Shown: positions 44,018-55,554, numbered from the stretch's first letter. The stretch is 64,000 nt of DNA from Lepidostoma basale (GCA_022606425.2 JAHDVF020000208.1:1598501-1662500); one strand, 5' to 3'. The notes: generated by a model from the letters alone, not told the origin. A program made the numbers and translations.

Positions 44018-44230
44018 TATAACTAATACGAATGAAAACGTATCTATTCAAGAAGTTTTTTTTAAATTTATATGAATGACATGTTTCGCCTGTTCAAGTA
44101 CTTTGATAATACGAGTATCTTGGACAGGCAAAACGTGTCATTCACATAAATTATTATGAAACTTCTATCATAGAAAATAGACGTTTTCATTCATTATTTA
44201 TTGTTTCTTAAACAATGATGTAAAACTCAA
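44018..44230. repeat. Foldback element FB-D (two arms)
   Basis: GAATGACATGTTTCGCCTGT and its inverse ACAGGCAAAACGTGTCATTC. The left arm keeps GAAACAUGUC on the minus strand; the right has AAAACGUGUC. The outer right end is TTGTTTCTTAAACAATGATG. Confidence 0.85.
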
Positions 44231-44231
44231 T

Positions 44232-44462
44232 ATTAAATTATTAATATGTATAAAAAACGATAGTTTTCAAGTAGTTTTATTACAATATTTATATAATATA
44301 TGACATGTTTCGCCCTTCGAAGGCATTATCAAATGTCACATTTGATAATGCCTTAGAAGGGCGAAACATGTCATACATAAATATTGTAATAAAACTCCTT
44401 GAAAACTCTCGTTTTTTCATACATATTAATAGTTTTCATTCATATTAATTATTATGAAATTA
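44232..44462. repeat. Foldback element FB-D (best-preserved)
   Basis: The arms are nearly perfect inverses centred at about 44337. The motif at 44342-44372 (plus) is UUGAUAA, U, GCCUU-AGA-AGGGC, GAAA, CAUGU, C; the mirror copy is at 44302-44332 (minus). Apart from U3 and A8 replacing C3 and G8, the hammerhead core is complete in both. It lies directly beside another FB-D element. Confidence 0.88.
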
Positions 44463-45290
44463 TCAATGAATTTTTTTTTATATTTGATGTAATCTTCTAA
44501 ACTGAAAAGCATTAGTGTATATTTATATAATGTTTTGTTTTAATAATAAATTTTAAATATTATATCGAAGATTTTTAATACTTAATATAAAATAGAAATT
44601 TAGATTTACTCCATGGCAGGAATTACACATTATAACATTTTACGAGGACTTATCGTAGATGTAATTTATGTAAAACACAAACGCAAATTTCGCAAAAAGA
44701 ATGCCATCAAAAGCTCGTTGATTAGCGGGGTGCAGCCCACCCATTCGGGTCATTAAGGGTGGGACGAAATGTGAGGCATTTAACAGTTTAGCACGCAGTC
44801 AGATGAAGTGGCCCGCTGTGACGGCGTAATAGAAACATCACCACACCAAGGAGTATCCAGCTTCCAGTCCATTGCCCGGCCCGGCTCCCTGCTCCCGTCT
44901 CTGCAGCCTCCCGGTCCCTGGGATAATAATTGTTTTGGGCCGCGTCTACCACTTCGTTGGGGCTTAATGCCGCGTGATGGTAAATGAATTAGAATTTATG
45001 GTCAAGTGTAATCTGCATAATTAATGTTTTCCCGGGAAAACACAAGATTTTCCACGTAATTCTCGTCATGTACAAGTAAAACGGACCTACCAGTGATATA
45101 TTTCATTTATCAAATTATATTTCCCTGTAATAGTACTAAATTTTTACCCTAACAGCACACATAGAGTAAAGTTACTAATACTAATGTTTTTCCATATTAA
45201 TTTGACTAATTTTTTTTTTTTTTAATCCTTTTTTTTAATTCTTAATACGAGTATCAATTTAATTCTTGACCTTTTTAATTTAAGGTAAAT
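44463..45290. other. Non-coding GC-richer island with a 16-bp palindrome, candidate conserved element
   Basis: From 44690 to 45060 the DNA is GC-richer, non-repetitive, and dense in homeodomain-type TAATTA/ATTAAT words. GTTTTCCCGGGAAAAC (45026-45041) is a perfect palindrome with a STAT-type TTC-N4-GAA core. No coding motif. Confidence 0.35.
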
Positions 45291-45294
45291 TTTT

Positions 45295-45378
45295 AAATTT
45301 CGGCGTCTTCGTACGAGGAGGGCCGACCCCAAATGATGGGAAATGGCAAAGGAAAAGAAGAAGAAGAGAAGATGGCAT
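45295..45378 (+). repeat. Lbeta LINE 3' end
   Basis: GTCTTCGTACGAGGAGGGCC, then AATGGCAAAGGAAAAGAAG, matches the last codons and GAA-rich tail of the Lbeta copy at 50714-51263. Confidence 0.75.
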
Positions 45379-46520
45379 CTGTACTATTTCAGAAAGATCT
45401 TAAATGTCTTATAATTTCAGTGGAGTTTGAAAATATGTCATTAAAAGTAACGCCATAATATGAAATAATAATTTTAATACGAATCATAATTAAAAGCTAA
45501 TATTTTAAAAGCTTAATCAAATCAAATAATACGGAAAACCATCGTTAACTTAAATGATCGATGTTCGATGAACAATGCTCTCAGTAAGGGTGAATTTGTA
45601 AAAAGTTCTACAAATCAGTGTAATTCGTTTTGCTAACGCATAAAAACTAAGCCGATAAATATTTCTATACCTCCTAAACAACATTAAATATTTTTTAACA
45701 ATAGATAGTTCACGAAAACCCGTATTTCCAATGAAATTATTGTTTATATGCTACGATCTGAACAACGAGTCCTTCAATCTCGCTTGTAAATATTAATACC
45801 ACGAAAGAACACAGATTTATGTACGGAGAAGCAATAAAGAGTATTTGCTGACTCGCCAAAATAACGCGCATAATATTTTCCTTTTGTGTCCTCAATTACT
45901 GTGACCGTGTCCGATTGAACCAGTGAACATAATAATTCCATCGCACCACCAAACTTGTTAGAAATTTGCAAACGAAAACAAGAAATAACAAAAGATCCCT
46001 TTGTAAAGGAATGGCATCATAAAACTCGCAAAATAATGATGATCCAACAAATGAGACGCAATATAATCAAAAGAATATAAAGTGATCCTCCTTTGCGGTC
46101 CACTGTGTCTCGGTGAATACCAAAAGTCCATAATAACGATATTTCCTTTCAAGAATAAACATATTTAATACCGTCTCAAATTCAATTTCGGCAATTTCAG
46201 ACGTAGAAATCGTGAAATTATTCCCTGAAAATGTCAAAGATGTTATACAGCCAAATGCGAATCGAGTAAAACAAATGTTTGTTTTCTCATACTTTTTCAT
46301 GAATTATTAAACAGCATAATCGTTTTATCTGCGAAATCATAATTCAAACCGAGCTATTGTTTTTGAACGGCCATGTTCTAAAAGTTTTCATCGTGGAATA
46401 CTGCGTTATATTTTTAACAAAAAATGTTTAATTCAATACCTGCAATATACCCTCAAGTAATAAATAAAAATTATTTCAAACTTATAATAATCGTACGCTA
46501 TCCGGGCAAGTCCGTTTGTT
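45379..46520. other. Gene-free AT-rich stretch
   Basis: Minus-strand frames at 45774-46300 (64-77 codons) have no recognised motif. Nothing else is seen. Confidence 0.4.
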
Positions 46521-46524
46521 ATCC

Positions 46525-46749
46525 GACGACCTTCGTAGCACAGTGGCAACAACTATGACTGCCACGCTAACTGTCTTCGGTCTGGTGTAAAATTCACTTG
46601 ACAATAAAATTTCGATACATCAGCTACCTATCACATGTCATGAGAATCAATAAAATCGCCATACCCTTTACATCGATGTAAAGTTCAGGCTCGCACTGTG
46701 TTGATGTAAAGAGCTATTCAAAAAAATTAAAATTAAAATAAATTAAAAA
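46525..46749 (+). repeat. tRNA-derived SINE, tail type 1, B box deleted
   Basis: Begins CGACCTTCGTAGCACAGTGG, then jumps from TGACTGCCACGC directly to TGTCTTCGGTCTGGTGTAAA, so the B-box segment is missing. The type 1 tail ends GTAAAGAGCTATTCAAAAAA with AAT-rich sequence. Confidence 0.8.
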
Positions 46750-49370
46750 GTGCTCTGCACGCTGAGCTGTTGTAACAAACTGAGCAATTTGCTTTTAATA
46801 GATATATAATATAATGAGCAGATAGCTTCCCCGACCATTCTTTTATTTAAATCCTGCTTGTGGCGTGATAACTTTTTTGAGAGATTTCATTGAATTTCAA
46901 GTTGTTGTTTTTTTTATCAAATTTGCCATCAAATAGATGAACTGAAGAAAAATATATTATACAAACCAGTCAAAAGATAAACCTTTACGCCGATAAATAA
47001 AAATATTTCTTTAATTTATTCTTACGCTTTATACAGTCATCAGTTATGGTCGAAATATAAATACGTCCTTTCAGGCAATGCTATTCCTTTTTATTATGTG
47101 TGCATGTATGTGCGTGTGTTCTTTTTTAGAATTTTACAAAATTGCAAAAATATTGTATTATATATTTTACAGAGATGGAATATTCCTATTATATTTGTCA
47201 GTAAGTCGTAAAATGAAAAACTCCATAAACAAATCAATAAAGTAACTTTAACTAGTTTCCATCCCTTTCCACAACAGATAAAACGAGTGATTCATCTAGG
47301 CTCCGAATATCATCCCCAAGTATAGGGGGAGCAGAGACGCGAATCAGTCGACCGTACTTAGGTTGGTACATCAAGTACATATTATTAGAAGTAGTAATCG
47401 TTCAGTGGCGGACCTCCTTTTATTTGATTTTTTTTTAAATAATTATTCTAATTTTGAATCAATATAATATATTTTATCACTTTCGCAGTGACATCTGTGA
47501 ATCGATAGTAGAAACTACGTAAAAATGTTCAGTTGGTATCTACTAAATTACAAATTGTTTGATTGAGTCCATTTGAATGTTTGTTAATTTCACTCTTTTT
47601 GGTATTTACTCATTACACAAGATTTAAATCGGATAGAATCTAATTTGAAATATTAAAATGTAGCTTTAAAAGTTAGTTTTTAATCTTTTTTTTTCAAAGT
47701 AAATACTAAGGCGAAAACGATAAGCTTTAGTTTGTCAAACCAGGACACAAGCCGGTTCTTTCTTCGTGATAATGATGTATGTTGCTAGCCTCTCAGTTTC
47801 GATAGTGTATCATAAATTCTAATAGTATTGATTCAAATCCTTTTTGTCGGGCTTAAAAAAAATTAAAACATATTTAGTATATTGTATTATATATTATAAA
47901 TTAAAAAAGTATTGTATATTTATATAATATGACAATAAAATTATGTTAAATTAATTATTCACAAAAACAGAAAAATATGTAATATTATTCATCCAAACAG
48001 TTTTAATATGTATTTATTAATTAAATAACCGTTTTTCAATTGCATTGACAGGCTTGTTCATAGTTTCTATGCAGATCTTCTAATTCTTTGACTTCGAAGA
48101 TTCGGTCGACTTTATATATAATTCCAGGGGCACGTGGTGTTTTTTTAGTTACACAAAACGCAGGGTCGCCTCCCTTACCCTCAATGCCTCCTTGCTTCTA
48201 TATAAAACTGAAATACGAGTATACCATATATTTCTTTCATGAAGACAAACCTAACGATTTGCCTATAGAGATATATATAGGAGTAAGAACATACCACGCC
48301 ACTCCTCTGCAAGTACGTACCACGATACTACACAATATAAAGTACCAAGTGCGGGTATCTCCGGAAGAAGGGAGCCGCAGTGGATACGAGACAGGCCACG
48401 GGATTGGCTGCTGTTTTGTGTGCTCTGCAATAAAAGGCAGAATACGATGCGATTTTCCCTTTTAATCGCTTGCTCCTTGAATGGCGTAGGATATTTTATA
48501 TGCCTCCATGAAAAGATACGATTTTAATTAAAAAACATTAATATTTCTAAAAAATTTCTGATAATTTCCAATATCTAGAAGTATCTTTACTTCCGAGTAT
48601 GCTTCTATAATTCTACAATTTAAATCTACTTTGCAGTGTACACGCCTTTAATTGAAATTTCCCTGTAACAAAATATATTAATGGAAAACTCCAGATTTTT
48701 ATAGAAAGGGGTTTCCGCTCGATATTTGAGACTCTGTGGCCCATATGAGAGTATAATACTGTCTAATGCCGTTCTCTGGACCATTGCAGGTTATAGGACA
48801 GTCAGAACAAGTTGACATACGCAACCATCTAGGATTGGTCACGCTAGGCTGGTCCGCTGGGTGTGGAAATAGAAAAAAAGAGATAAGAGGCATACCTAGA
48901 ACCACCTGAATATAAAGCCTGCAATGCTAACGTGGTGAGCTTCTTCGAGCAAATCTTCAAGCCCTATACACTCCGGGGGTGTGGCAAAGCAAGTAGAGAC
49001 CCTGATAATTGTTTAATTTTTAATGTGTCTTAATATTTTTGTAGTGGCAACACTGTTGTATGTCTAAAAATTCGTTTATTGGGGCATGAGATATATATTA
49101 ATGACGTAATTTCTTCAAAAATCGTTAAAAAAAAACGAATTCCACTACTGAAACAATGTTGTATTGTTATAACATTTTTGATTTCATTATTTCGTTGCAG
49201 ATTTCATTTAAGCTTTTTAAATTAACTATTGTAGATGTTTTTAATAAAATGTCGAAACTAAATTACAAATATTCCTTGGTTTAATGTTAATCCTATTGAC
49301 AAACATCTAAACAGAAAAGTTATATAATGTATTCTCGATTTTTTTATGAATTAAAACAATCTTTTTTCCA
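46750..49370. other. Gene-free stretch of about 2.6 kb
   Basis: Mostly AT-rich. GC-richer segments at 47280-47360, 48100-48470 (125-codon open frame, no motif) and 48690-49010 remain unidentified; the last could be a decayed retroelement end. No host exon can be supported. Confidence 0.4.
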
Positions 49371-49375
49371 CTTTT

Positions 49376-49575
49376 GAATTTATTTTTCTCTTCGTGCTTC
49401 GAAGACTTTACTCCATCATCGGGAGAACGATAAACGGTAGAAGTTTATATCGTTCTCCCGATGATGAAGGTGTGAAGCCTTCAAACATGTAAAAAAAATT
49501 AAGTTAGAAGTGAAAAATATAGTTAATTTTGTTATTTGAAATTTTATGGTAGAAGTTCAATGTTAACAATGAAAA
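49376..49575. repeat. Foldback element FB-G (copy 2)
   Basis: ATCATCGGGAGAACGATA is inverted as TATCGTTCTCCCGATGAT. The plus-strand motif at 49458-49490 reads CCGAUGA, U, GAAGG-UGUGAAG-CCUUC, then AAA (the G of GAAA is missing), CAUGU. The left arm has UCUUC, GAA on the minus strand. Confidence 0.75.
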
Positions 49576-50335
49576 TATAGTATATACGAGAATAAAATAA
49601 ATATTAAGTTAAAATTATAATAACATGTACATTTTTAAATTATTTTTTTACAAAAAAAATATATTTTCATTATTTGTATTATAAAAAGCAGTGTTTTAAT
49701 TTTTAAAAAATCTTTATACTTTAATTCCACAGTTTTAACGCCTTAAGTTTTTCTAAAATTAATATTTCCTCTATAAATGCTTGAAAAAAATATTAAACGC
49801 AAGACTTTGTACTTAATAACTTGCTAAATATTGCATTATAAATATGCTTCGTGGCCCTTACCTACTTTCATATGTTGAAAATAGCACATGAAATATTCTT
49901 GTTATTTCACAGACTCTGAAGAACTCGGAAGCTCCCATATTGTCTAAAATCTAGAATATCTCGGAAAACATCAATCCACGCCGATCAAAAAACTTTATCA
50001 ATAAAACTTTTATCATTAAGATGAATAAATTCCAGTAAATAGAAGAGAAAGCACGATATTATTGTGAAAAAATACCCCGCGAATAGTATGGGATGTACCG
50101 ACAAAAAAATAAGCGAGGGAAAAGGAAATGCTATCAATTTATCTGAATATTTGCTGAGGAACTTTCCTCCCCCCAGCAGAATTCAATGAAGATCTTAATG
50201 ACTTAATAAAACTAAAGAAACCCACATACAATTTATTCTGATATGGATGAACGTATAAAAGTTCGGAAGAAAACCAAATTATTTACTTCTTTGGCAAATT
50301 AATTTGTTTTATCAAAAATGGTATTTATTATTAGC
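49576..50335. other. Gene-free AT-rich stretch
   Basis: Nothing recognised. Confidence 0.4.
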
Positions 50336-50340
50336 GATGA

Positions 50341-50380
50341 CCTTAGAACTGCAATTGAAGTATCAATTGCAGTTCTAAGG
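50341..50380. repeat. Perfect 18-bp hairpin
   Basis: CCTTAGAACTGCAATTGA, loop AGTA, then the exact reverse complement, followed by five T. No second copy in the window and no relation to the foldback families. Confidence 0.85.
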
Positions 50381-50489
50381 TTTTTCTAACGATCTTTTTA
50401 CTATGGTCCCCGGTACGCCAAAAAAATCATTAAATTCCATCAGCCACATTTGTCAAATTTAACAGATAATGTAAAATAAACTAAATAAC

Positions 50490-51490
50490 CACAACACCAT
50501 ATCACCGAAGGGGTAGAGAAAGAAAATGAACCGCCACACTGTTTTTTTCCGGGTATACTTCTCTCACTTCTTCAACATTCAAACATCGTGTCATGCACGC
50601 ACGCCAAAGAGTAGCATGAAACTGGTAAAAGAAGGATGAAAGTAGAATAAATGCAGTAGAAATTAGTTTTCTTAGACGCATGTGTAGTAATTCTGTATAT
50701 AATGAGAGTGTCAGACAATGATGTCAAACAAAGGACAAACACCGCCTGGCTCATGTGGAGGTCTCTATCTGGTGTCCTGTGTGATCAAAAAATTCCAATC
50801 AGAAATAAGGCAGAGTCTACAAGACTGCAGTGAGGCCCGCCATGCTATATGGAGCAGAGTGCTGGACCAACAAAAAAGTCCACGAACGTCGAGTCCACGC
50901 TGCCGAGATGAAAATGCTGAGGTGGGCCGGAGGCGTCACAAGGCTGGACCACGTAAGGAACGAATACGTGAGGGGTAACTTTAAGGTTGCCCCGATAACG
51001 GAAAAATTAAGAGAATCTCGAATCCAGTGGTACGGTTATGTGATGCGAAGAGACAGCGAACACATTGTCCAAAAAGCTCTTAGTATTCCCACAAAACCAA
51101 AAAGAAGAGGTCGCCCAATGGCAACATGGTGGGCCAATATGGAAAAGGAGCTCCAACGCGAGAACCCGATAGTGGAGATGAGTCAAAATAGAAAAGTTTG
51201 GCGTTTTTGTACGAGGAGTGCCGACCCTAGTTGATGGGAAATGGCAAAGGGAAAGAAGAAGAGAATGAGAGTGTCAAATTCAAATATAAGAAGTGAATCC
51301 AGTGTAAATGAAATTGTTATGAACAAAATCATTAAGATGGTTTGGACACATGGAAAGAATGATTGAAGAAATAATGGTTCAGAAAATATATGTAAACGAC
51401 GCAAACGGAACTAGAAATAGGAGAAGACTGAAGAAAATGTATAATGATTAAATCAATCAAATATTAAATGTCGGCCACGTGAGGAGAAAT
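50490..51490. mobile_element. Lalpha LINE with 5' inversion, interrupted by Lbeta
   Basis: 50490-50604 is the family's 3' end on the minus strand. From 50608 the preceding part of the same element runs on the plus strand (WKKDESRINAVEI, then LRRMC), is interrupted at 50714-51263, and resumes to GGCCACGTGAGGA (about 51488). The two pieces abut in the family consensus, which is the pattern left by twin priming. Confidence 0.75.
50714..51263 (+). pseudogene. Lbeta LINE, 5'-truncated RT C-terminus
   Basis: A continuous frame (50830-51234) gives MRPAMLYGAECW, HAAEMKMLRWAGGVTRLDHV, RIQWYGYVMRRDSEHI, KRRGRPMATWW, NRKVWRFCTRSADPS, then a GAA-rich tail. These are the C-terminal motifs of RTE-like LINE proteins. 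It is flanked by AATGAGAGTGTCA at 50701-50713 and 51264-51276, an exact 13-bp target-site duplication. The clean frame suggests it is younger than the Lalpha copies. Upstream RT domains are absent, so it is non-functional. Confidence 0.88.
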
Positions 51491-52005
51491 TGAAATAATT
51501 AGAATCCATGGTCAATCCTGGACATCATTACTTTTAGCTTTCGTTCTGATTACCATCAATATTTTTTTAATTCATTAAACTAGGTACATTCAGTCACATG
51601 ACTTTTACACTGTTTTATCCATCTGGGTGTGTAAATAATAGTATTTTATATGATGAAGACTCCCTAAGCCGTCACAATTGAAAATTTAAAATTATGCAAT
51701 AATATATTTCATGTTTGTGAGCAAATTTTTTTTAAGTTAGAACCTTTCGCTTCGTTAACCGCAAAAACATCAACTGTTTCATTCTCAAATTGTAAAAGTT
51801 TCGCAGATAATTTCGCACAGTTTATTTTGGTCATCAAAAGTGAGGGATGAGAAATTTTCCAGGAAATTATACGGAATATAAAATATTATTTCACATTATT
51901 TCTTTAGATCTTGTTACTAGCTATTTGCGCATTTAATACTTACTGTTTTTCTTATTTCAAAATCAATCTTCCAGCAAAAACAAAAACATTATCATAAATG
52001 GGGTT
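51491..52005. other. Gene-free AT-rich stretch
   Basis: Nothing recognised. Confidence 0.4.
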
Positions 52006-52007
52006 AA

Positions 52008-52450
52008 CTAACTAACTAACTAACCATCACGCCGTTTCCTCGCAGGGGTAAGCAGGGAGGATGGACCGCCATACCGTTCTGTCCTGACATACCTCTCTAG
52101 GTTTCTCCACATTCATACATCGTAACATGCACACTCGTTGATTTTTTCGACTTCCAATATGGCCACCTTTTAGTATTTGATTAATTTGGTCCATGCTTTT
52201 CTTGGTCTCCCACGGCTTCTCTTTCCACCACAGTGCTTTTATACAACATTTTAATCATTCTTCTCTCGTCCATTCGTTCCGTATGTCCAAACCATTTCAG
52301 GGATCCTTTTTTAATTTTAATAATGATACAATCACATGCCTAACATCTCTTCCTTATTTCGTCGTTCGGTATTCTATCATAAATCGTTTTCCCGCACATT
52401 ATTTTCAGTGATCTGATTTCTACGGAATTTATCCTACTTTCTTTATAACT
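52008..52450 (-). pseudogene. Lalpha LINE, 5'-truncated copy
   Basis: The plus strand starts TTAACTAACTAACTAACTAA (the tail). The minus-strand coding remnants include SRINSVEIRSLKIMCGKTIY, then RIPNDEIRKRC, LKWFGHTERMDERRMIKML, and the CQDRTVWRSILPAYP end. Confidence 0.8.
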
Positions 52451-52487
52451 AATGATTGTTTTCATCTGAAATATAATCTAACGATGA

Positions 52488-52882
52488 AGACTATCATTTT
52501 CATTATATTTTATGTAAAAGACATATTTCACCTGTCTAATTTCATTCGTATTAAAAACTTTTTATTTAGTTTAAATCATTGTTCAAGAAACAATAAATAC
52601 TATATTTTTCATTTGATATATTCACATATTCTTGAAATAAACTAGTACTTTTTATTTTTCTTGAACTGTAGTGTGTGTTGCATATTAAATTAATAATACA
52701 AATGAAAACGTCTATTTTATAGAAATTTTATAATAATTTATAAGAATGAATTTATCAAATGTGGAGGCATTAACAAAATGGACATTTGATAATGCCTTAG
52801 AGATGCGGAACATGTCATTTCCAGAATCTAAAATTAAACATTTAGAAAACAGACGTTTTCATTCGTATAAATAAAACTAATG
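52488..52882. repeat. FB-D fragments and a foldback copy
   Basis: 52488-52615 holds a broken arm (TTTATGTAAAAGACATATTT, CACCTGTCTAA, then TTGTTCAAGAAACAATAAA). 52685-52882 is a two-armed copy; its right arm has UUGAUAA, U, GCCUUAGAGAUGC, GGAA, CAUGUC. Confidence 0.75.
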
Positions 52883-53250
52883 TTTCTGTCAAAAATAATA
52901 TGCATAATATGTAGGTACTAAGTATTGAATTAAACGAGTATTTCTGCTAAAATCTGTATCCTTTTACCCTGGTTTAAAATTAGATCAAAGGGTATGATCC
53001 TTAACGCTGAAATGGAAATAAAACTTTTGCGAGATTATTCACACTGGAGCGCGGTATCTGTCGCTGACACCTCTTTTTCATATTATTTTTGTAAAGGAAA
53101 ACCGAATTAATAAGCAATAAATAATCATTCCTCCACCGAAATACGTCTTCCTTTGTTTTCTCCCCCTTTGTATGGTAATATCGGTTAAATAAACATCGTA
53201 AATAATGTACTATGGCTTTTTCTGTTTCGAATTTTCAAAAATATGTAATC
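52883..53250. other. Gene-free stretch
   Basis: Nothing recognised. Confidence 0.35.
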
Positions 53251-53254
53251 AGCT

Positions 53255-53345
53255 AACTAACCATCACGCCATTTCCCCGCTGCTGTAGGCAGATATGATG
53301 GTCCGCCACACTGTTCTATCCTGATTACCTATCGAGCCCCCTTTC
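53255..53345 (-). repeat. Lalpha LINE 3' end, short
   Basis: AACTAACCATCACGCCATTT, then CTGTAGGCAGATATGATGG and CACACTGTTCTATCCTGA: the last 90 bp of the family. Confidence 0.75.
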
Positions 53346-55550
53346 GATTTTCAACTTTATAGTAACCAACTAAATGATAATGTTGACATGGAATTTTTTT
53401 TAGCCTATCTACCACAAAACTGACTAAACTATTTTAGTGACCCTTCATCCTCAATGATGCATCATTTTTTCAGTAATTCTCCGTAGTGATGTCATTACAA
53501 ATGGTTTTTCATCCTAATTTATCAAGATCCAAACTTTGCCAAAATAATAGAGTTCACTTCCACGTATAAAATGAATAAAAAAATGGTATATTTACGTAAC
53601 CAATGCTTCAAAGATCATTTCCAAAATCGGATTAAATGAAGACGTCATTCATCCTGATAATAAAGGTTACATCCAAGAACTATTATGAAAATTCGAGCGT
53701 GCCACGATAATTATTATAATTGATAGAGAGAGAAAACATTTCTTAGAAAAAAAGAAAATTATCGTCATATTAAAGAATTCGAATTTGTTTACAAAATTTA
53801 ATTCAATAATATTTCACGTGCAATATTTTTTTTAATAAATTGTTCGCCCTACATTTGCTTTTGCAATACTTTTTAATAACAAAGAAAAATAATGGAAAAT
53901 CTTTCTTCCTTTTTAAGCTCCAGAACAAACAGTCCCCTGAATATGAAATAATGTCCCCTCCGGTTTGGCTTGTGACATAAATTAGGTGCCTTCCTGCTTT
54001 TCCTCATTTTTTTCTGTGTTTCCATTATTCCATTTCTTCCTACTATACTCCAGAGTACCTACGCTCATACATTTACAATTTATTCTTTCACATGGACAGT
54101 ACAAGAAAAAATAATTGTCATATTTTAGTCTAATCTTTTAATTAGTCCAAAATCACTAAGACAGAAAGAATTTTTCGTTTGTACCTACTTTTACGACCGA
54201 TTGTGTATTTAGAACTTTTGGATATTTAAATGATATCCATACACCAATCTCATTTCACATTTCTATCATTATTGCTTAGGATTTCTGTAACGTTACGGCA
54301 CAACCTGATGTGTCTATTTTTCGTCATAATGTGTTTATTTAAAAAAAATTCTCAATATGTGGTGACAACATTTGGTTCATATATCAATCAATCGAATCAG
54401 TTTATTTTCTCAAAAATCGTTACAAACATATTTAACGGGTAAAATACCAGGAACGCGTGAGAGATGGTTCAACTTTATAAAGACGAGACACTCTCAAAAT
54501 TCAAGAGTATTTCTCTTCTGAACGTACTTCCACTAATATGAAGTACGTTCTGTTACGTATCTTTGAGGTAGTAATTACTGAAAAAAATGTATTTAATCAG
54601 ATTTTTAACAATTTATCAACTTTATATATTTTCTCCTTTATAATATGATATAACTCATATATCATCATGTGCTATAATGCCACAGTTTTATAAAATCCTA
54701 AACGTAAGCTGACATATCAGCCAATACCTACTAACAACACAATTAGCAGTTTGTTTTTACACCGTATTCCGACAAAATCTGTGTTTGTATGTTTGTATGT
54801 TTGCATGATAATTATTAGGTTATCAATTAATAGGCTTCCATTTTTTTATGATTTCTGAATTCTATTGTGAAGACAGAACTCACATTCCATGAATCTAGAA
54901 GATTCTTTACTTATTACATAATTATTATTAAAATTACAGAATCGATGTATAAATATAATTAGGTATAATTGAGGCTATATTCTCTAGAAAAAATATAATT
55001 TACTATACAAAATTTGCTTCAGCCGATTCAATAAACCTTCCGTTGTTACAATATAAAATCGTCTTACTAAGTACTTCGGGGTGTACCTACTCATTATCAC
55101 TGGGTATTCAATTCTATTTCAGTGCATCTCACAATAAAGCAACTCTTGCGAGTTGCAAGTAATTCTCTGGTATTCATAAAACAACGTTTATCTTTATTGG
55201 CTGTACATTTCTGGATACTTTACTGCCCATTTCAAGTTCTACTACCATTGCTCTCATCTACTATAGTTAGGCCAGCCCAAAACGGCGATCATATGAGGAC
55301 GAATATGAAATTTGTATATAGCATTTTAACTGTCTACAAATGCTAAGATGTAGTGTAAAAATGAGTTATCGTACCAACAATTAACACATTTTATAACCAA
55401 TAATAACAAATTCCGATTTGTCTACTGTGTCACTCCGATTTCGCCCTTACTTACCGTTAAAGTAGGTTATGGAAATGAACTATTGTAAAATAAAAATTCG
55501 AATCTTAATATGTATAAGAACTTTGTGTGGACTAAATACGTAAGTATTAG
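53346..55550. other. Gene-free stretch of about 2.2 kb
   Basis: AT-rich. A hairpin GAACGTACTTC/GAAGTACGTTC with a nine-base loop lies at 54520-54550. No coding or repeat family is recognised. Confidence 0.4.
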
Positions 55551-55554
55551 AAAA

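Noticed and set aside
48088..48465. 125-codon open frame as a gene
   Set aside because: No family motif, and the frame runs through low-complexity AT-rich DNA; could be unannotated host or repeat sequence but cannot be supported.
50714..51263. Host gene encoded by the clean 134-codon frame
   Set aside because: Motifs are those of a LINE C-terminus, a second 3' end exists at 45.3 kb, and a 13-bp target duplication flanks it.
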